From NCBI GenBank assembly GCA_000231825.2, contig JH720313.1, forward strand, positions 492,130 to 556,129: 64,000 nucleotides of DNA. Direction: 5' to 3'. A model generated the notes under the pieces. That model worked only from the letters and a program-made list of their open reading frames with translations. It ran no database searches and was not told the DNA's origin. The stretch is from Tetrahymena elliotti 4EA (lineage: Eukaryota; Ciliophora; Oligohymenophorea; Hymenostomatida; Tetrahymenidae). The position numbers and the translations under genes are program-made. Positions 14,027 through 26,399 of this stretch are shown here, one piece after another. Each line of letters begins with the position of its first letter. Positions within the stretch are counted from its first letter, which is position 1.

Positions 14027-15124
14027 ACAAAATATAATGTAAATAAGAATAGAGTATAAAATAATTATCTTTCTTCTCCCATCAAAATTTTGATTTTATT
14101 AAATTTTTTGTTTTCAGCTGGAATTAATTTATTTATTTCTTCTAAAATATTTTCTGTATTTTTAAAATCAAATTAACAAATTTTTGTTTCTGATCAATTG
14201 AAAAAATTTAACTCTTCTAATTCACGAAAATCATCTCTTATCCAACTTGCAAAATTTTTTCAGTCAAATTAGAGTTATTTGAATTTACTATACTCTTTTC
14301 TACTTATGGTTCTAACTTTTGATAAAGAATTATAATGATTTCACATTTTTAATAATATCCATAAAAAATACTATTTTTTCAATTCAAATCAATTCTTTAC
14401 AGTGTTTATAGTCTAAATGAATTAGTTGTTGCATCATTAAATTTATTGATATTCTACTAAAAATTATTTAAAATAGAAATAATTTTCAAAGTAGATCAAT
14501 ATGTTTGTATCAGGTTTCTAAATCAGATGAGTAAGAATTTATACTAGTTTCTTTCCTTCTTCGTTATTTATTTTTTGAGAAAATCAATCAGATAATAGAT
14601 AAAAATTATATATGCAGTTAACTTAAAGAATATCTATTTTTGATTAACTTTTGAAAATATCTTATTAGAAATTAATTAATATTAAAATGCGTCATTTTAA
14701 TTATTATAATTCTTTATATAAGCTTCTATTTTGGATATTTATTGATAATCAACACAACAAAATCTATCAACATTTTTTCCAAAAATTTAAATAAATTGAG
14801 ATACTTTTTTAAGGATTGTGCTGGAATTATAAAATATTTATTTCATACTTTATCATTAAATAATTAGTTTAGCTATTTGTAAGTTTGCTTTTTCTAATCA
14901 ATTTGATTAACATTTTTAATGCTACTAATTCTCTTTTACACTAAGTTAAAGATCATTTTGATATTTTAAGTATGAAGAATGGGAAAATTTTTTAAGGAAA
15001 CTTAGGGATTGAAGGTAAATGAATATTAATAACCTATTAGTATAATAGATACACAAAAATATGTATTACAATCCATTTATTTAAGTTATATTTAAATTTA
15101 TTTTATATTATTTGCTTTCATAAA
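14027..15124. other. Spacer with weak minus-strand coding-like patches
   Basis: No complete gene can be supported. On the minus strand around 14050-14300 two frames look protein-like. One contains WIRDDFRELEELNFFN, then an in-frame TGA, then ILEEINKLIPAENKKF. The other stays open but reads as lower complexity. This could be a decayed gene or a small gene with an intron I could not place. The rest is poly-A/T. Confidence 0.35.
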
Positions 15125-15466
15125 TCACTTGGTAAGGTTGGTAGCATGGTCAACAGCCTTTTGGAGAGCTTATTAGTTGAAGCCAGTGAAACTGTGGGCT
15201 TGATCTAACTTTCCTTGGTGATAGAAGAAAACAGCAGGGATACCAGAAACAGAGTGGGATTAGGCAATAGGTCTAACTCCAGCATCATCACAGTTAAGCT
15301 TAACAATATTCCAGCCATTGCTATCTTCAATAACTGATTCAAAGACCTTACCAAGACTTTTGCAGGGAGGACACCAATCAGCATAGAAATCAACGATAAC
15401 AGGGTTTTTAGCTTATAAAACTTCCTTGTCAAAACCAGCTTAATCTTTAACGTGAATGATAGACAT
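15125..15466 (-). CDS. Thioredoxin
   Basis: A 113-residue intronless protein, the normal size for a single-domain thioredoxin. It begins [12 protein letters not shown]. The fold is marked by [20 protein letters not shown] at residues 22-41, with the redox pair Cys32 and Cys35. The conserved cis-proline loop GIPAVFFY lies about 40 residues later, and an FTGF segment follows. It reduces protein disulfides in the cytosol, using electrons from thioredoxin reductase; no signal peptide is seen. The active site is W-C-P-P-C, not the usual W-C-G-P-C. Codon choice is strikingly richer in G and C at third positions (GTT, AAG, GTC, ACC) than in neighbouring genes, as expected for a highly expressed gene. 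The start is the only Met upstream of the domain, and the stop is TGA. Confidence 0.95.
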
Positions 15467-16955
15467 CTTACTATTTATTATTTATATATTTTATGTTGTA
15501 ATTTTTTCTTTGCTTATTAAATTTTTGTATTTTAATTATGTTTTATAAAAATTAATTTCCCTAAAGCAATATTTTTAAAACGAAAGAAATATATCTAGAT
15601 TTTTTGATATGGCTATTTCACTTTCTACCCTCAATTTAAAATTTATATTGATACTATAAACAACTTAAAGATTAGAGTACACCACCTTTTTTTCTGGAAT
15701 GATTTCGTTTCAAGACAAATCCACATAATCAAAAAATTCTGGAGAGTTTCTTTTTTTAGGAGGAAAGTACTGAAATTTCATAATTTTCGCATACTCAAAA
15801 GTATGGCATTATAGAAATATTAAATATTAGAATTCTTATTGAAACTAATCTTAAAAATTTAGGTTTTTCCTCTCATTTTATATGATCAATTCTGATCATA
15901 GATGCTGTATTTTTCTTCTTTGCTGTTAGATCCTCTAAAAGAAGAAATAGATAAACTCTTTATTCATAATAGATATAGAAAAAAAAAAGTAATGAGTGTT
16001 ATAAATAGAAATAAGAAAATAACAATTTAATTCAGATTAAATCACTTTTTTCTATCATTCAAGTAAACACATTTTAATAATTCAATTATAGTTTCTTAAA
16101 ACTCCATTATTTTATTTTATTACTGAATAGAGGAGCTATTAGTATCTAATTAAGTTTAAGATAGTATTTCTCTATTAGTTTAAAATATTAAATTATATTA
16201 GTTCTCCCTATGTTTATTGACTTACTTTTTTATTAATAAGAATAGTGTTTAAAAAATGTAACAATAAATTATTTTTATAAAATACTTTGTTAGATATTAA
16301 AGTTGAAAAATAAATATTTTTTGTATAACTGTAAATTATCTTAATCCAATACTTCTTTAATTTAATAAAATGTTTGCAAAAAAAAGATAGATTAATATTT
16401 TTAATTTTATCCTTACATATTTGAAAAACACCTATTACTAAAATATTATATTAAATAGAAGGTTAATAAGGATAAAAAAATAAAATTGTATAATTGATTT
16501 TTGAAGATGAATAGAATTGTATCTAATTGATCAACAATATCTTTTTTTTCACTATTTTGTTAATGAAATATTTTATTATCTTTTTAAATCTAAACTTTTT
16601 AACTCTGCTTTTTAGTGTTTTGTTTTTTATCTCAATTTCAAATATTATCCAACAATTTAAATAATTTAAAAAAATCTTGAAAAATAATAATTAAATATTT
16701 TCATACATTTGTTTCTTAATATCATTTTTACATATTATTTCAAAACAATATTTTTAAAATAGTTTATTTGGTTACAAATTTTAAGAATTATTTAATAAAT
16801 GATAGAATTATTGAATTTATTATTTTTCTAAAATTGTTTTTAAATTTGTTAAAGAAATCAGATGATTATTATTAGTATATTAAATTTAATAATTTTTTTA
16901 CTTTTTTGAATTACTTTTAATTTTCAATATTACGGATTAGTTTGTAGAGAATAAA
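15467..16955. other. Divergent intergenic region
   Basis: About 1.5 kb between thioredoxin (minus) and the gene at 16956 (plus). It should hold both promoters, but no motif could be singled out. A 23-codon minus-strand frame at 15710-15781 is too short to call. Confidence 0.5.
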
Positions 16956-18413
16956 ATGATAGATTCAAACAGTTAGAGTCCTGGAAGGAGACAATAAATG
17001 GGAACCAAAATAATGTCAATAAAGAATGTGATTGCTAAATCTCATTAAGCAACCTAGAACCTAAAGTAGAATGAGATTATGAAAATCTAAAAATTTAAAG
17101 GATAAATTGAAAATGTTAGATCCAGAGCTCATCAAAATGGTGAATAATAATCTACAGATCCATACAAAAAATAAATAAAATATAAAGTAAATTGATTACT
17201 CTACTTTACTTGATCAAAATATTTAAGTATTTATCTTTCATTATAATTTTATATTTATCAAAAAATCTTATTTATTATTTTTTAAAAGTTGAATGTTGAT
17301 ACTGACTCTGAAGAGGAAGCTACACATGATAATTCTCAAAAGCTGAAAAGTAAGGCCTCAAAAGATTCTAATAATAATCAAAATGCATATTTTGAGGCTC
17401 AAATGACTTTAGGAGCTGAACAAACTAAGGCTAAACAAAATACAAATTTGCTTTTTAACAATTTTGATAAAGCATCATAAATGCTTCCAGCAAGAATGAA
17501 TTTAAAAAAGATAATTTAAAGTGACTAAAAAGTGTAACCTACCAACTCTCCTACAGCTTAGCAAACTTCACTCGGCTAAACATATAGCTTAAATGTTTAG
17601 GCTTAAGCAACTCTGGTAAATTAAGGCTCTTCTTAATCAAGCTACCCTTCTTAAGGAGAGAATTCTACGAACTTAAAAATACAAAAAATACACAATTTAG
17701 CTGCCTTAAACAACAGTAATTATGAAGACACTCCAAACTTAGCTGCATCTGAAGAAAATATTAATTATCTTAAAGGCCTAAGCTAAAATTAAAATCTTCC
17801 AAATAATTGTGAATTAATTGAATATGTTGATAGTGATAAAATAACAATTGGAATTAAAACAACTGATTTTTTCACTTTCATAAGACTTCAAGATGAAGTT
17901 GATGAACTGAGAAGAAAACACAATTAATTTTAATTATAAAAAGAACTAATTTAGGAGCAAAAAATTTAATAAAATAGATAATATAATATGTAGCATTTTA
18001 ATGATACATAAGAAAGTCAATCTCCGAGCAACGTTATTTCACAAAGTAATCAAAAATCAGGTAAAAAGCCTAGTGTGTTATAGAATATTAAAAATTCTCC
18101 TATTTTGAATTCCAGTTAGAAGTAGTTGAACTCTAAATAAAATTTAATTTTCACAAATCCATAAAATTAAGAGGTAACTAACTAGCTTGATCCAGCAAAT
18201 AATAAAAAAGAGGGTGAGAAAATTTACTAATTTTATGTTGCAAGAAAGTATGGTATGTAATGGCATAAAAAGATGACTTAAATTACTAAGAATAGAATTA
18301 ATAGTCAAAATGCTTAAAATTTATAATCAAAAGCTAGCTAGAATAAGTAATTTACTGAAGAAAATTTTTCAAATAGATCTTCTTTACATGAAAACCTAGA
18401 TGATAATGTATGA
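16956..18413 (+). CDS. Gln/Asn/Ser-rich protein of unknown function
   Basis: Two exons, 16956-17186 and 17289-18413, joined by a 102-bp GTAAAT...AAAAG intron in phase 0, give 451 residues. The N-terminal third is basic. An acidic patch (DTDSEEEA) follows the splice junction. Near residue 265 a short ordered-looking block (ELIEYVDSDKITIGIKTTDF) leads into a charged heptad-like segment (RLQDEVDELRRKH) that may be a short coiled coil. The rest is low-complexity Gln/Ser/Asn/Pro. No family was recognised. The basic and acidic patches would suit a nuclear or scaffolding role, but that is guesswork. Confidence 0.75.
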
Positions 18414-19406
18414 AAAACAACTAAATATTTTCAAACTTGACTAGTTTTTTCTGAAATAAAAATTAAGATTTATGAAATAAAAACTCTGTAATTCATTAGG
18501 AAATGCAATAAAAGACTTTTTTAAAATTAGATTAAATTTATTAACTCAGCAAAAATTATTAGTTAACAATAACATTAATCAATATATATCCTAAATAAAA
18601 AATAAATTTATTCAATTATTTTCAATATTAAAATGAATGTATTCATTAATATAATTACACCTTATTTAATCAAAATAATGTTAATTAATTTTAAATTTAC
18701 TCTATATAAATTGTTCGAAGATTATTATAAATGAATTTATTTTAAAGTTAAATTAATACAAATTTTCTAAAACTTATCTTTTTATCAAATTTTTATTAAA
18801 GAGGTTAAAGTTATTTTTGAGAAATCAATTAATGGTTTAAATTAATTTTGCTTTGTATCAAAAATCCCTATCAAAAAATTGAAAAAGCATTTTCCAAATG
18901 GAAATTTAAGTTAATAAAAAGAAAATGGTTAAAAAGGTAAAAAATAAATTTTTTAAGGTTTTTAGAGGTTATTTAAATAAAGATCTGTAAAAATAAAATG
19001 AGCAAGTAAGTAAATTTTACCTTAAGATTCTTATAAAGTATTATTAAATTCTAAAAGTTTAGATTAGTCAAATAGTATTTTTAAAATAATATTTACATGA
19101 ATAATAATTACATTAATTTATTAAATTTTATTATATAAATTTTATTTGAGAAAATTATTTTAATTTATAATTAGGTCTCCATTTATTTATTTATTGAATC
19201 TCAATTTCAATTCAATAATTTATTTCTTATTTTTTTGATTTCAAAAGGAAACTGTTTCTATAAAAAGCTCATATTAATTTCCTTGGGATTGCTCTTTTTA
19301 TGAAAAATTTTCTTTTTAAAAATAATACCATTTTTAAATTGTTTGATTTATTCTATTTTAAGTGATTTCTGTAAAAAATATAAATATCAAAATAAAAATA
19401 GCGAGA
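18414..19406. other. Spacer between convergent genes
   Basis: About 1 kb of A+T-rich sequence between the 3' ends of the genes at 16956 (plus) and 19407 (minus). No exon-like frame was found. Confidence 0.6.
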
Positions 19407-22400
19407 TCAAAAGTCTTATTTTAAAGCAGCTGAATGAATGGTTGAAGAAGCTTCAGTTTTGTGAGATTTTTCTTTTTGATTTTACTTTTTTGAATAGGCT
19501 TCCTAGAGCTTTGTAAAAGATTATAAATCTGTGATGTGAGTGAAAAACAAAGAAAGAGCTAACTCAACACAGTAGAGTGAGTTGGAGTTGTACTGTAATT
19601 TTGGATTTTCTTCTACATACGTAAGAGAATTTTGGACATGGGTAAAGGCTAGCTAAATACCATCCTCTAGAATTTATTTTATTTAATCCATGATAAGATG
19701 ACATATTGACATATCTTCTTCATTAGAAGAGAGCTAAGCTAACTTATTTACACTTTACTAATACCATTCCACCTATTTATAATTGCTTTCTAAAATTTTC
19801 TTTCTTTCTTCTTCAGCTTTTTCTCTCATATCGTTCAGAGACAAGTTCATACTCTTTTCTTTTTCATTTTCATCTTATCTTTCCTTTTATGTTGGATTAA
19901 GTCTGCTACTGAGATTGTAATTTTTAAGTCTAATGTCTCTTGTTAATGGGCGATCTCTATTTAATGTCTCAATTAAGAATTTAAATTCTTCATTTTTTCT
20001 TTATTTAGTTTTTTTAATGTCTTCAAACTATGAAATCAATTTATTTTCATAAAATTGTGTTTTCTAGACCAATTTTTCAAATTTTTATGCTTTAATTTCC
20101 TCTTCTTCATCCTCTTTTTGCTTCAAAGCTTAGAACTGTCTCCTTCCAAGTGACTATTACTTTTTTCTAAGTTCTATTTTTATATTTATGTCTTTTTCTC
20201 TTTCAATTTATTCATCTAACATTTTCATTTCCTCCCAGTATCCTGGCTTAAAATTTGTATGATTCCTCAAGCTTTCAATTTTATTAAAAGATTTATTTTT
20301 AGAATTATTTAAAAACATAATATTTACTTGTTTATTTTTTCAGTGAGTCTCTAGTATTAGCCAAATCGTTAGTTGACTGAGAAAATATTCTAATTAGTTT
20401 TTTTATCACCCTAACCATAAAGTTTATTGTTTTGTTTATTAAATTATTCAAATCTATTTTCTTTAGCTCCTCCAAAATGTGAGAACGAATACTCTGTATT
20501 TTCAGGAATTATATTATTATCTTGTCTTACAACAGATATTGTATTCTTTTAAGCTTCGAAAGAAGAAGTACTTCTCTTCTTATTCTCTCTATTTCCTGTA
20601 TTACTTGGGGTATTTCCATTAGATGAAGGACCTTAACTTCGATTTCCGTTTCTGCTTTGTCTGTTCTAAGTTTCAGTTTAGTAATTTATTGAAAGAGTAG
20701 CAGTATTATCATTAGATTAATTTAAGGTACTTTTCTTTTTATCCTTTTCATTTTAGACACTAGACACTTATTATCTTGCAGTAGTTGTTTTGCTTAATTA
20801 ATTTGAAACAGCATTCAAAAAACTTTTTCTTTATTGTTTGGATACACCATTACTAAATGAATTATTAACACTTTAACTGACTGATTAAGTACCTTATCCA
20901 CTTTATGAATTCTAGAGATTAATATTTTATGTATTTACATTCATATAATATTAAGAAACAAAATTTGAGTGCATATTTGGAATATTCTTTTAGTCACTTG
21001 AAAAATTATAATTTCTAAATTCTTCAAACATTTTTAATTTATTATCATCTAATACTTTTGTTCTTTCCCTTTGCTTTCTTTCTTTTCCTCTCATTTCTAT
21101 CTTTTCTGATAGGCTTTAAAGTTGCAAATAAGGACGAATAGGCTTTCCCGTTACCATAGAAATAATGGTTTTTCTAACAAATCTATCTTCCAAATAGGAA
21201 GCATTATTATCTGCATCGCTTTCTTCTAACTCTATATCTTTTTTGTGAGTTCTCTTAACTGCACTTTTTTTATTTATTTATTGAGTTATGAAAGCTCCTT
21301 GAGTTTCATTAAAATCATCCTAATTATTATTTTAAGTGTGTTTTGCTTAGCTAGGAGTGTAAAATGCGTCTTTTGTTAGACTCAATTCCCTTCTCTATTT
21401 AGCTTAAGATGATAATAAGCAATCTCTTTTTGCATTCTACCCAGAAGGATTTTATATAAATATACTGAAATTATTACCTAAGGTTTTATTTCCAGAAAGT
21501 AATTACTAAAAGCTACTTTCTTTTTCTCTTAAATCTATTTAACGCTTTTCAGCCATATTGTAAGGACTCAAATCTAAACTCCCTTCGAATTTAATTTTCT
21601 TTTTAGTTTTTTTGCCACTTTGCTATAAAGTATCTACATCTACTGATATATTTTCATTTTCCAAATCTGAGTAGTAATTATTAACTGATTTATTAAATTT
21701 GACTTCTGCACTCTTCTTAGCTCTACTATAATTTCTTGAAGCACTGCGCTCAACAATTCCATTATTTGCAGTTTGAGCTCTACTAGCTCCTATTGGAGTA
21801 TGGACAAAAAATGATTCATTTGTATTAGAAAAACCTTAAGCAAAACTTTTGTTTGCATTAACAAGTTAATCTTTGATCATATCATTACACTCTTTTTATA
21901 ATAACTAGCATTCTTTATTGATATCAACCTTTTTCTTATTATACTAACTAATCCTTAAATTGACGTTGACTGTATTTGGTCTTTACATGTAAGGCTTCTA
22001 AAAATAATTTAATAATTTTTTATCCCTTTCATTTAACTCTACTTCTGGCTTGATTTCTTTGACAATTATCCCATGCATTGCAAGTTCCCTCATCCTTTTT
22101 TTTTCTTATCTTTTTTCTATCTTGCTCTTCATATACTCTTCTCTAATTTTTTTGCAATTCAAATAGCTGTTGAAAGCATTCTTGTTAATCTTTTTATTTT
22201 TCTCTGATAAATATGATTCCATATACTTCTTAACTTCATCATATGAGGGCCTAAATGAAGTTCCATGCTTACTTTCTATAAATTTCTTAACTTGATCATA
22301 TACTTTATCTAAATCTTCTATTTCATCCTCTTCAAGAATTCCATCATTAAGCCTTGTTTTATCAAACTTTTTGTCAAATTCACTTGGAGGCTTTACTGGT

Positions 22401-22525
22401 ATTTCTTTCATACCCCTATCAGATCTATGAATTATATAGGTTTCTTTACCCTTTTCTCTCTCATTTCTCATGAAAGAGAGGATTTTTTAGCTTGCTTTAA
22501 CCTTCTAAGTTTTTTAGATTTCCAT
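19407..22525 (-). CDS. Long charged, partly coiled-coil protein of unknown function
   Basis: The upstream exon runs from ATG at 22525 (MEIQKTQKVKA) for about 730 codons. It contains a Lys/Glu-rich helical start, then Ser/Asn/Gln-rich linkers, then a helical patch with GKERKQRERTKVLDDNKLKM. Just before its own stop it meets a GTAAATATT donor near 20326. Splicing a roughly 56-bp intron to AAAG near 20270 joins it in frame to the downstream block FKPGYWEEMKMLDEQIEREK and a long Glu/Lys coiled coil that ends at TGA 19407. The downstream block also has its own ATG at 20318 (303 residues), so two adjacent genes remain possible; the exact frame match favours one gene of about 1000 residues. An in-frame TGA lies upstream of the chosen start. 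The highly charged composition is typical of ciliate cytoskeletal or basal-body proteins, but no family was recognised. Confidence 0.6.
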
Positions 22526-23108
22526 TTGCTCTTCAAAATTGAATCTAATAATTCAATCTTTCTAATATTTATCTATGAATATTTGACAAGTATATTAGTG
22601 ACTAATTGATTAAAATACCTTTAGTTTCTTAAAAGTAAAAATATTACCTAAAATTTACAAATAAATTTATTAAAACCTCATTATTATAATATAAATTAAG
22701 CTAAAAACAATGATAAAATTCAATGAAATTGTTATTTAATCAACAATATAATTTACAATATTAATTGTAAAAGAATCCTAACCATTAAATTACATTTACT
22801 AAATAATGCTTTTATTTATATTTATTTATATTTTGGCAAAAAGAGATTTTTAATCCTAAAATTTTTAAATATTTTATCTTCGAATTTATTTAAAAATTAA
22901 TTTAGATTTTTCTATTTTCTAATATTTTTTAACTCTCTAAAAATAAATAAAAATAAGAAATATTTAATTGATAAAAATTATATTCTGCTGTGAATTCTCA
23001 TTTTAGCAAAGCTTGTAAATAAATGATTTAAAAAAATATAAATATTCAATTTTTATTTAAAAGTTAAAATATTTTTATTTCTCATAACAAACATTTCTGT
23101 TTTAATCT

Positions 23109-23236
23109 ATTAATAATTTTCATAATAAATTATTAAGTAAATTTTATTTAAATTAAAATAAAAGATTAAGCATTTTATAGATTAAGTTTAGAATAATAAT
23201 TTAAAAAGAGATATTGATAAGATTTTTTTTAAAAAT
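23109..23236. repeat. Left flank of gap, repeated on the right side
   Basis: Begins with a block of about 35 bases (attaataattttcataata and onward) and ends with a block of about 33 bases (aaaaagagatattgataaga and onward). Both blocks recur at an identical offset of 228 bases on the other side of the gap. The middle of the two copies differs. Confidence 0.8.
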
Positions 23237-23336
23237 NNNNNNNNNNNNNNNNNNNNNNNNNNNNNNNNNNNNNNNNNNNNNNNNNNNNNNNNNNNNNNNN
23301 NNNNNNNNNNNNNNNNNNNNNNNNNNNNNNNNNNNN
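23237..23336. other. Assembly gap, exactly 100 N
   Basis: A run of exactly 100 N, which is the usual placeholder for a gap of unknown size. Real sequence length here is undetermined. Confidence 0.99.
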
Positions 23337-23464
23337 ATTAATAATTTTCATAATAAATTATTAAGTAAATTTTAATAATTTTAACACAAAATTTAATAGT
23401 TTTTTTAATTTTATAGAAAAGAAGTAATTCAAAAAGAGATATTGATAAGATTTTTTTTAAAAAT
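23337..23464. repeat. Right flank of gap, repeat of the left flank
   Basis: The second copy of the sequence at 23109-23236, with near-identical ends and a diverged centre. Either a real tandem repeat or two versions of one locus that failed to merge. Confidence 0.8.
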
Positions 23465-23799
23465 TGTAAGAATTAAAAAGAAAATTTTACTAAAAAATTA
23501 GAATGAATCTTGCGTTATGGAAAAATATGATTAAAAAAAGCTTGAAAAATAAGTTTTTTAAAATACCGTTTTGTTAGCTTATCTTTAATAATAATCATAA
23601 ATTTTAAATGTAAAAGAGATAGTAAATCAGTAAGGAATATAAATGTTGTTCATTTGGTTTAGCTAGTAGTTTACAAAATCAGATTACTAAAGTGAAAGCT
23701 GACTTACTTATATTTTCTAATTAGAAATATATGTAAATTCGCCTAAAAATCAATCAAGTAAATTAATAATTAATTTTATCATAAAAATAATTAAAAAGA

Positions 23800-25429
23800 A
23801 TGATATTTGAATTAGTACTATTAGCAGTTGCTATTTTTGTTTTTTTCAAAATAGCTTTACCATATTATAAATATCTGTCCTACAGAAAATATGGAAAAGG
23901 ATTTTTCTTTCCTATTTTAGGTGAAATGCTTGAGTTTGATGAAAACGTTAAGAAGCACAGTAACATTGAATACTCTTTAGAGCATGTTTTAGATTAAGAT
24001 CCTGATTAGAAGGTTTTTATTACAAACTCAGGTATTATATGAAACATTTAGCAATTAACTTATTTATTGTGTTAAAAAAAGGATCTAGTGTCAAATTGAG
24101 ATTAATAGAACCAGAGATCGTTAAGGATTTCTTCTTAAAATCTTAATTTTATGTAAAGGATCAGACATACATTTAAAATTTGAATAGATTTATTCAAGAA
24201 GGTATTGTTTCTGCTGAAGGATAAACATGGAAAACAAGCAGAAAACTATTCTCATAAGCTTTTCATTTTGATTACATTTAAAAGCTAACACCTCTTGTTG
24301 AGAGTATCTCAGATAAGATATTTAATCAGATTGTGGAATAGAATAAATTAGAGAATTTTGATCCTATTGCTTGGATGTAAGAGATTACAGGAAGAGTAGT
24401 TATTGCTTCATTCTTTGGAGAAGTTATTGATAATGAATAATTCTAAGGAAAAACTATCATCCAGACTTTATCTTATATTCTTAATACTCTTGGAAACTAA
24501 ACCCTTTCAATTTACTACTTCTTATTTGGAGCTAAATATTTTGCATTAGGATTAAGTGAAGAATCAAAGAAATTTAATAAATTTATGGTTGAGTTTGATT
24601 AGTATCTTTTACAAAAAATTAATAATTAAATCTCAATGATGGAACAAGAATTTAAATCTGAAGGGAAAATTAAAATTCCTTGCATTCTTGCTTAGCTTAT
24701 CTCAACTTCTTAAATTAACACAATTTCTAGAGAATAACTTTTCTAAGATTTTAAGACATTTTATTTAGCTGGTATGGATACTACTGGCCATCTTTTGGGA
24801 ATGACTACTTATTACCTAACTTAAAACGAAGAAATAAAAACTAGATTACAAAAAGAGATAGATGCTAATACTGATTAATCTGCTCATGGATTATCTTAAT
24901 TACCTTATTTAAATGCTGTAATAAAAGAAACTCTCAGATACTACGGCCCAGCAAACGTCTTATTTGATAGAATAGTAATTATTTAATTAATAAAATATTT
25001 ATAATTTTGAAAACAATTTATTTTATGGTTTAATTTTATTCAACAATAAATATTAATTAATCAAAGGCTATTTAAGATCATGAGCTTGGAGGAATACCAA
25101 TAAAGAAGGGTACAATCGTTAATCCGCATGCAGTAAGTATGCAAAGAAACACAAAGTTTTTTAAAGATCCTCACACATATAATCCTTCTAGATGGTTAGA
25201 CTAATAATTAAGTGATATACATACTTATGCTTATATTCCTTTTAGTGCAGGTCAAAGAAATTGCATTGGATAGCACCTTGCTTTACTAGAAGCAAGAGTT
25301 ATTTTTAACAAATTCCTCAAAAAATTTGATTTCTCATGTCCTAAAGATTATAAGCTAATTATGTCTTATAAATTTTTATCTGAGCCAATCAACCCTCTTC
25401 CCTTATAGCTTACTTTAAGAAAATGGTGA
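23800..25429 (+). CDS. Cytochrome P450
   Basis: Three exons, 23800-24031, 24082-24974 and 25067-25429, sum to 496 codons with matching phases and give a 495-residue protein of normal P450 length. An N-terminal hydrophobic anchor (residues 2-20) predicts attachment to the ER membrane. Family marks appear in order: the I-helix oxygen-binding motif AGMDTTGH near residue 307, the K-helix ETLR (ExxR) near 360, and the haem loop FSAGQRNCIGQ near 430-440, whose Cys ligates haem iron. The enzyme would insert one oxygen atom from O2 into an organic substrate using electrons from an NADPH-P450 reductase; the substrate cannot be inferred. No important residue is missing. The start is the first Met and directly precedes the anchor. 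Confidence 0.95.
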
Positions 25430-26399
25430 AAATAAATTTTAAACTTAACTAATTTTAATGTGTCTAAAAAATAAAATATGTATTACTTATGATTTGTACT
25501 CTAATAATAATAAACATTTTTACTTTTTTTAATTTTATGATTTTGTTTATTACTTAAAAAGGCTAATTACTTATTTTAAAAATTTTAAATAATATTTGAC
25601 AAGATTTTATTTATTATAAATAAATTTGTAATCTTTTTTACAATCATTGTTTTAATTAAGTTGAAAAACGTATTTTTTTAAAAAAATATTATTTACCTAA
25701 TTTTATATTTCTATTTTAGAAAAGTCTATTTAAATTTTTTTAAAATTACAAATTTAAAAACTTCTTTCAAAATTTATGAACAACCAACCATAAATAAAAA
25801 AAATGGTTAACATACTATGATGGATATAAAAAATTTTAAGCTTTAATAAAAATATTTATAAGAACAATTTTATTTCATTATTCAACAAAATTTTACCAAA
25901 CATAATTAGATTAAAAAAAATAATTAAAAATTTTTCATTTTATTTAAGAAAATTCAAATTAAAAGAAGCTAATCCAATTCATTTTACTAATACTAAGAAT
26001 ATTTGTATTTTATTTAATATGAGAAATGAATGATAACAAAATAGAAAAAATAAAAAAGCTATTTCTAAAATATTTCTTTATTTCACTAACTTAGTTATTT
26101 TTGAGAAGATGTAAAAAATTTTTTAGTTTTGAAAAAAAATATTAAAATAAAAATATGAAAAAATGGTAAAGTAACTTTTTCTTATCCAAAAAGAAACTGA
26201 TTTTTTTTAAACAACACAAAGAAAAGAATTGCTTATCCATAATAATTTTTAAAAATATATTTTGATAATAAAGAACATTGTTTTTATATACATTAACTAA
26301 AATGAAAATAAACAAAAGAAAATAATATTTAATAGTTAATAGATAAGTATGATCTTTCAAAATAACTGATGTATTTAATAAGAATTTATATCATTTTTT
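25430..26399. other. Spacer between convergent genes
   Basis: About 1 kb of very A+T-rich sequence between the 3' ends of the P450 gene and the zinc-finger gene. Nothing recognisable. Confidence 0.6.

Larger units (their letters stand above)
22526..23799. other. Divergent intergenic region containing an assembly gap
   Basis: About 1.3 kb between a minus-strand gene and the P450 gene. It is interrupted by Ns at 23237-23336, with related sequence on both sides. Its true length is unknown. No exon was seen in the readable part. Confidence 0.6.

Noticed and set aside
15710..15781. Minus-strand 23-codon frame starting MKFQYFPPKKR
   Set aside because: Too short, with no homologue recognised and no partner exon found; expected by chance in an A+T-rich spacer.
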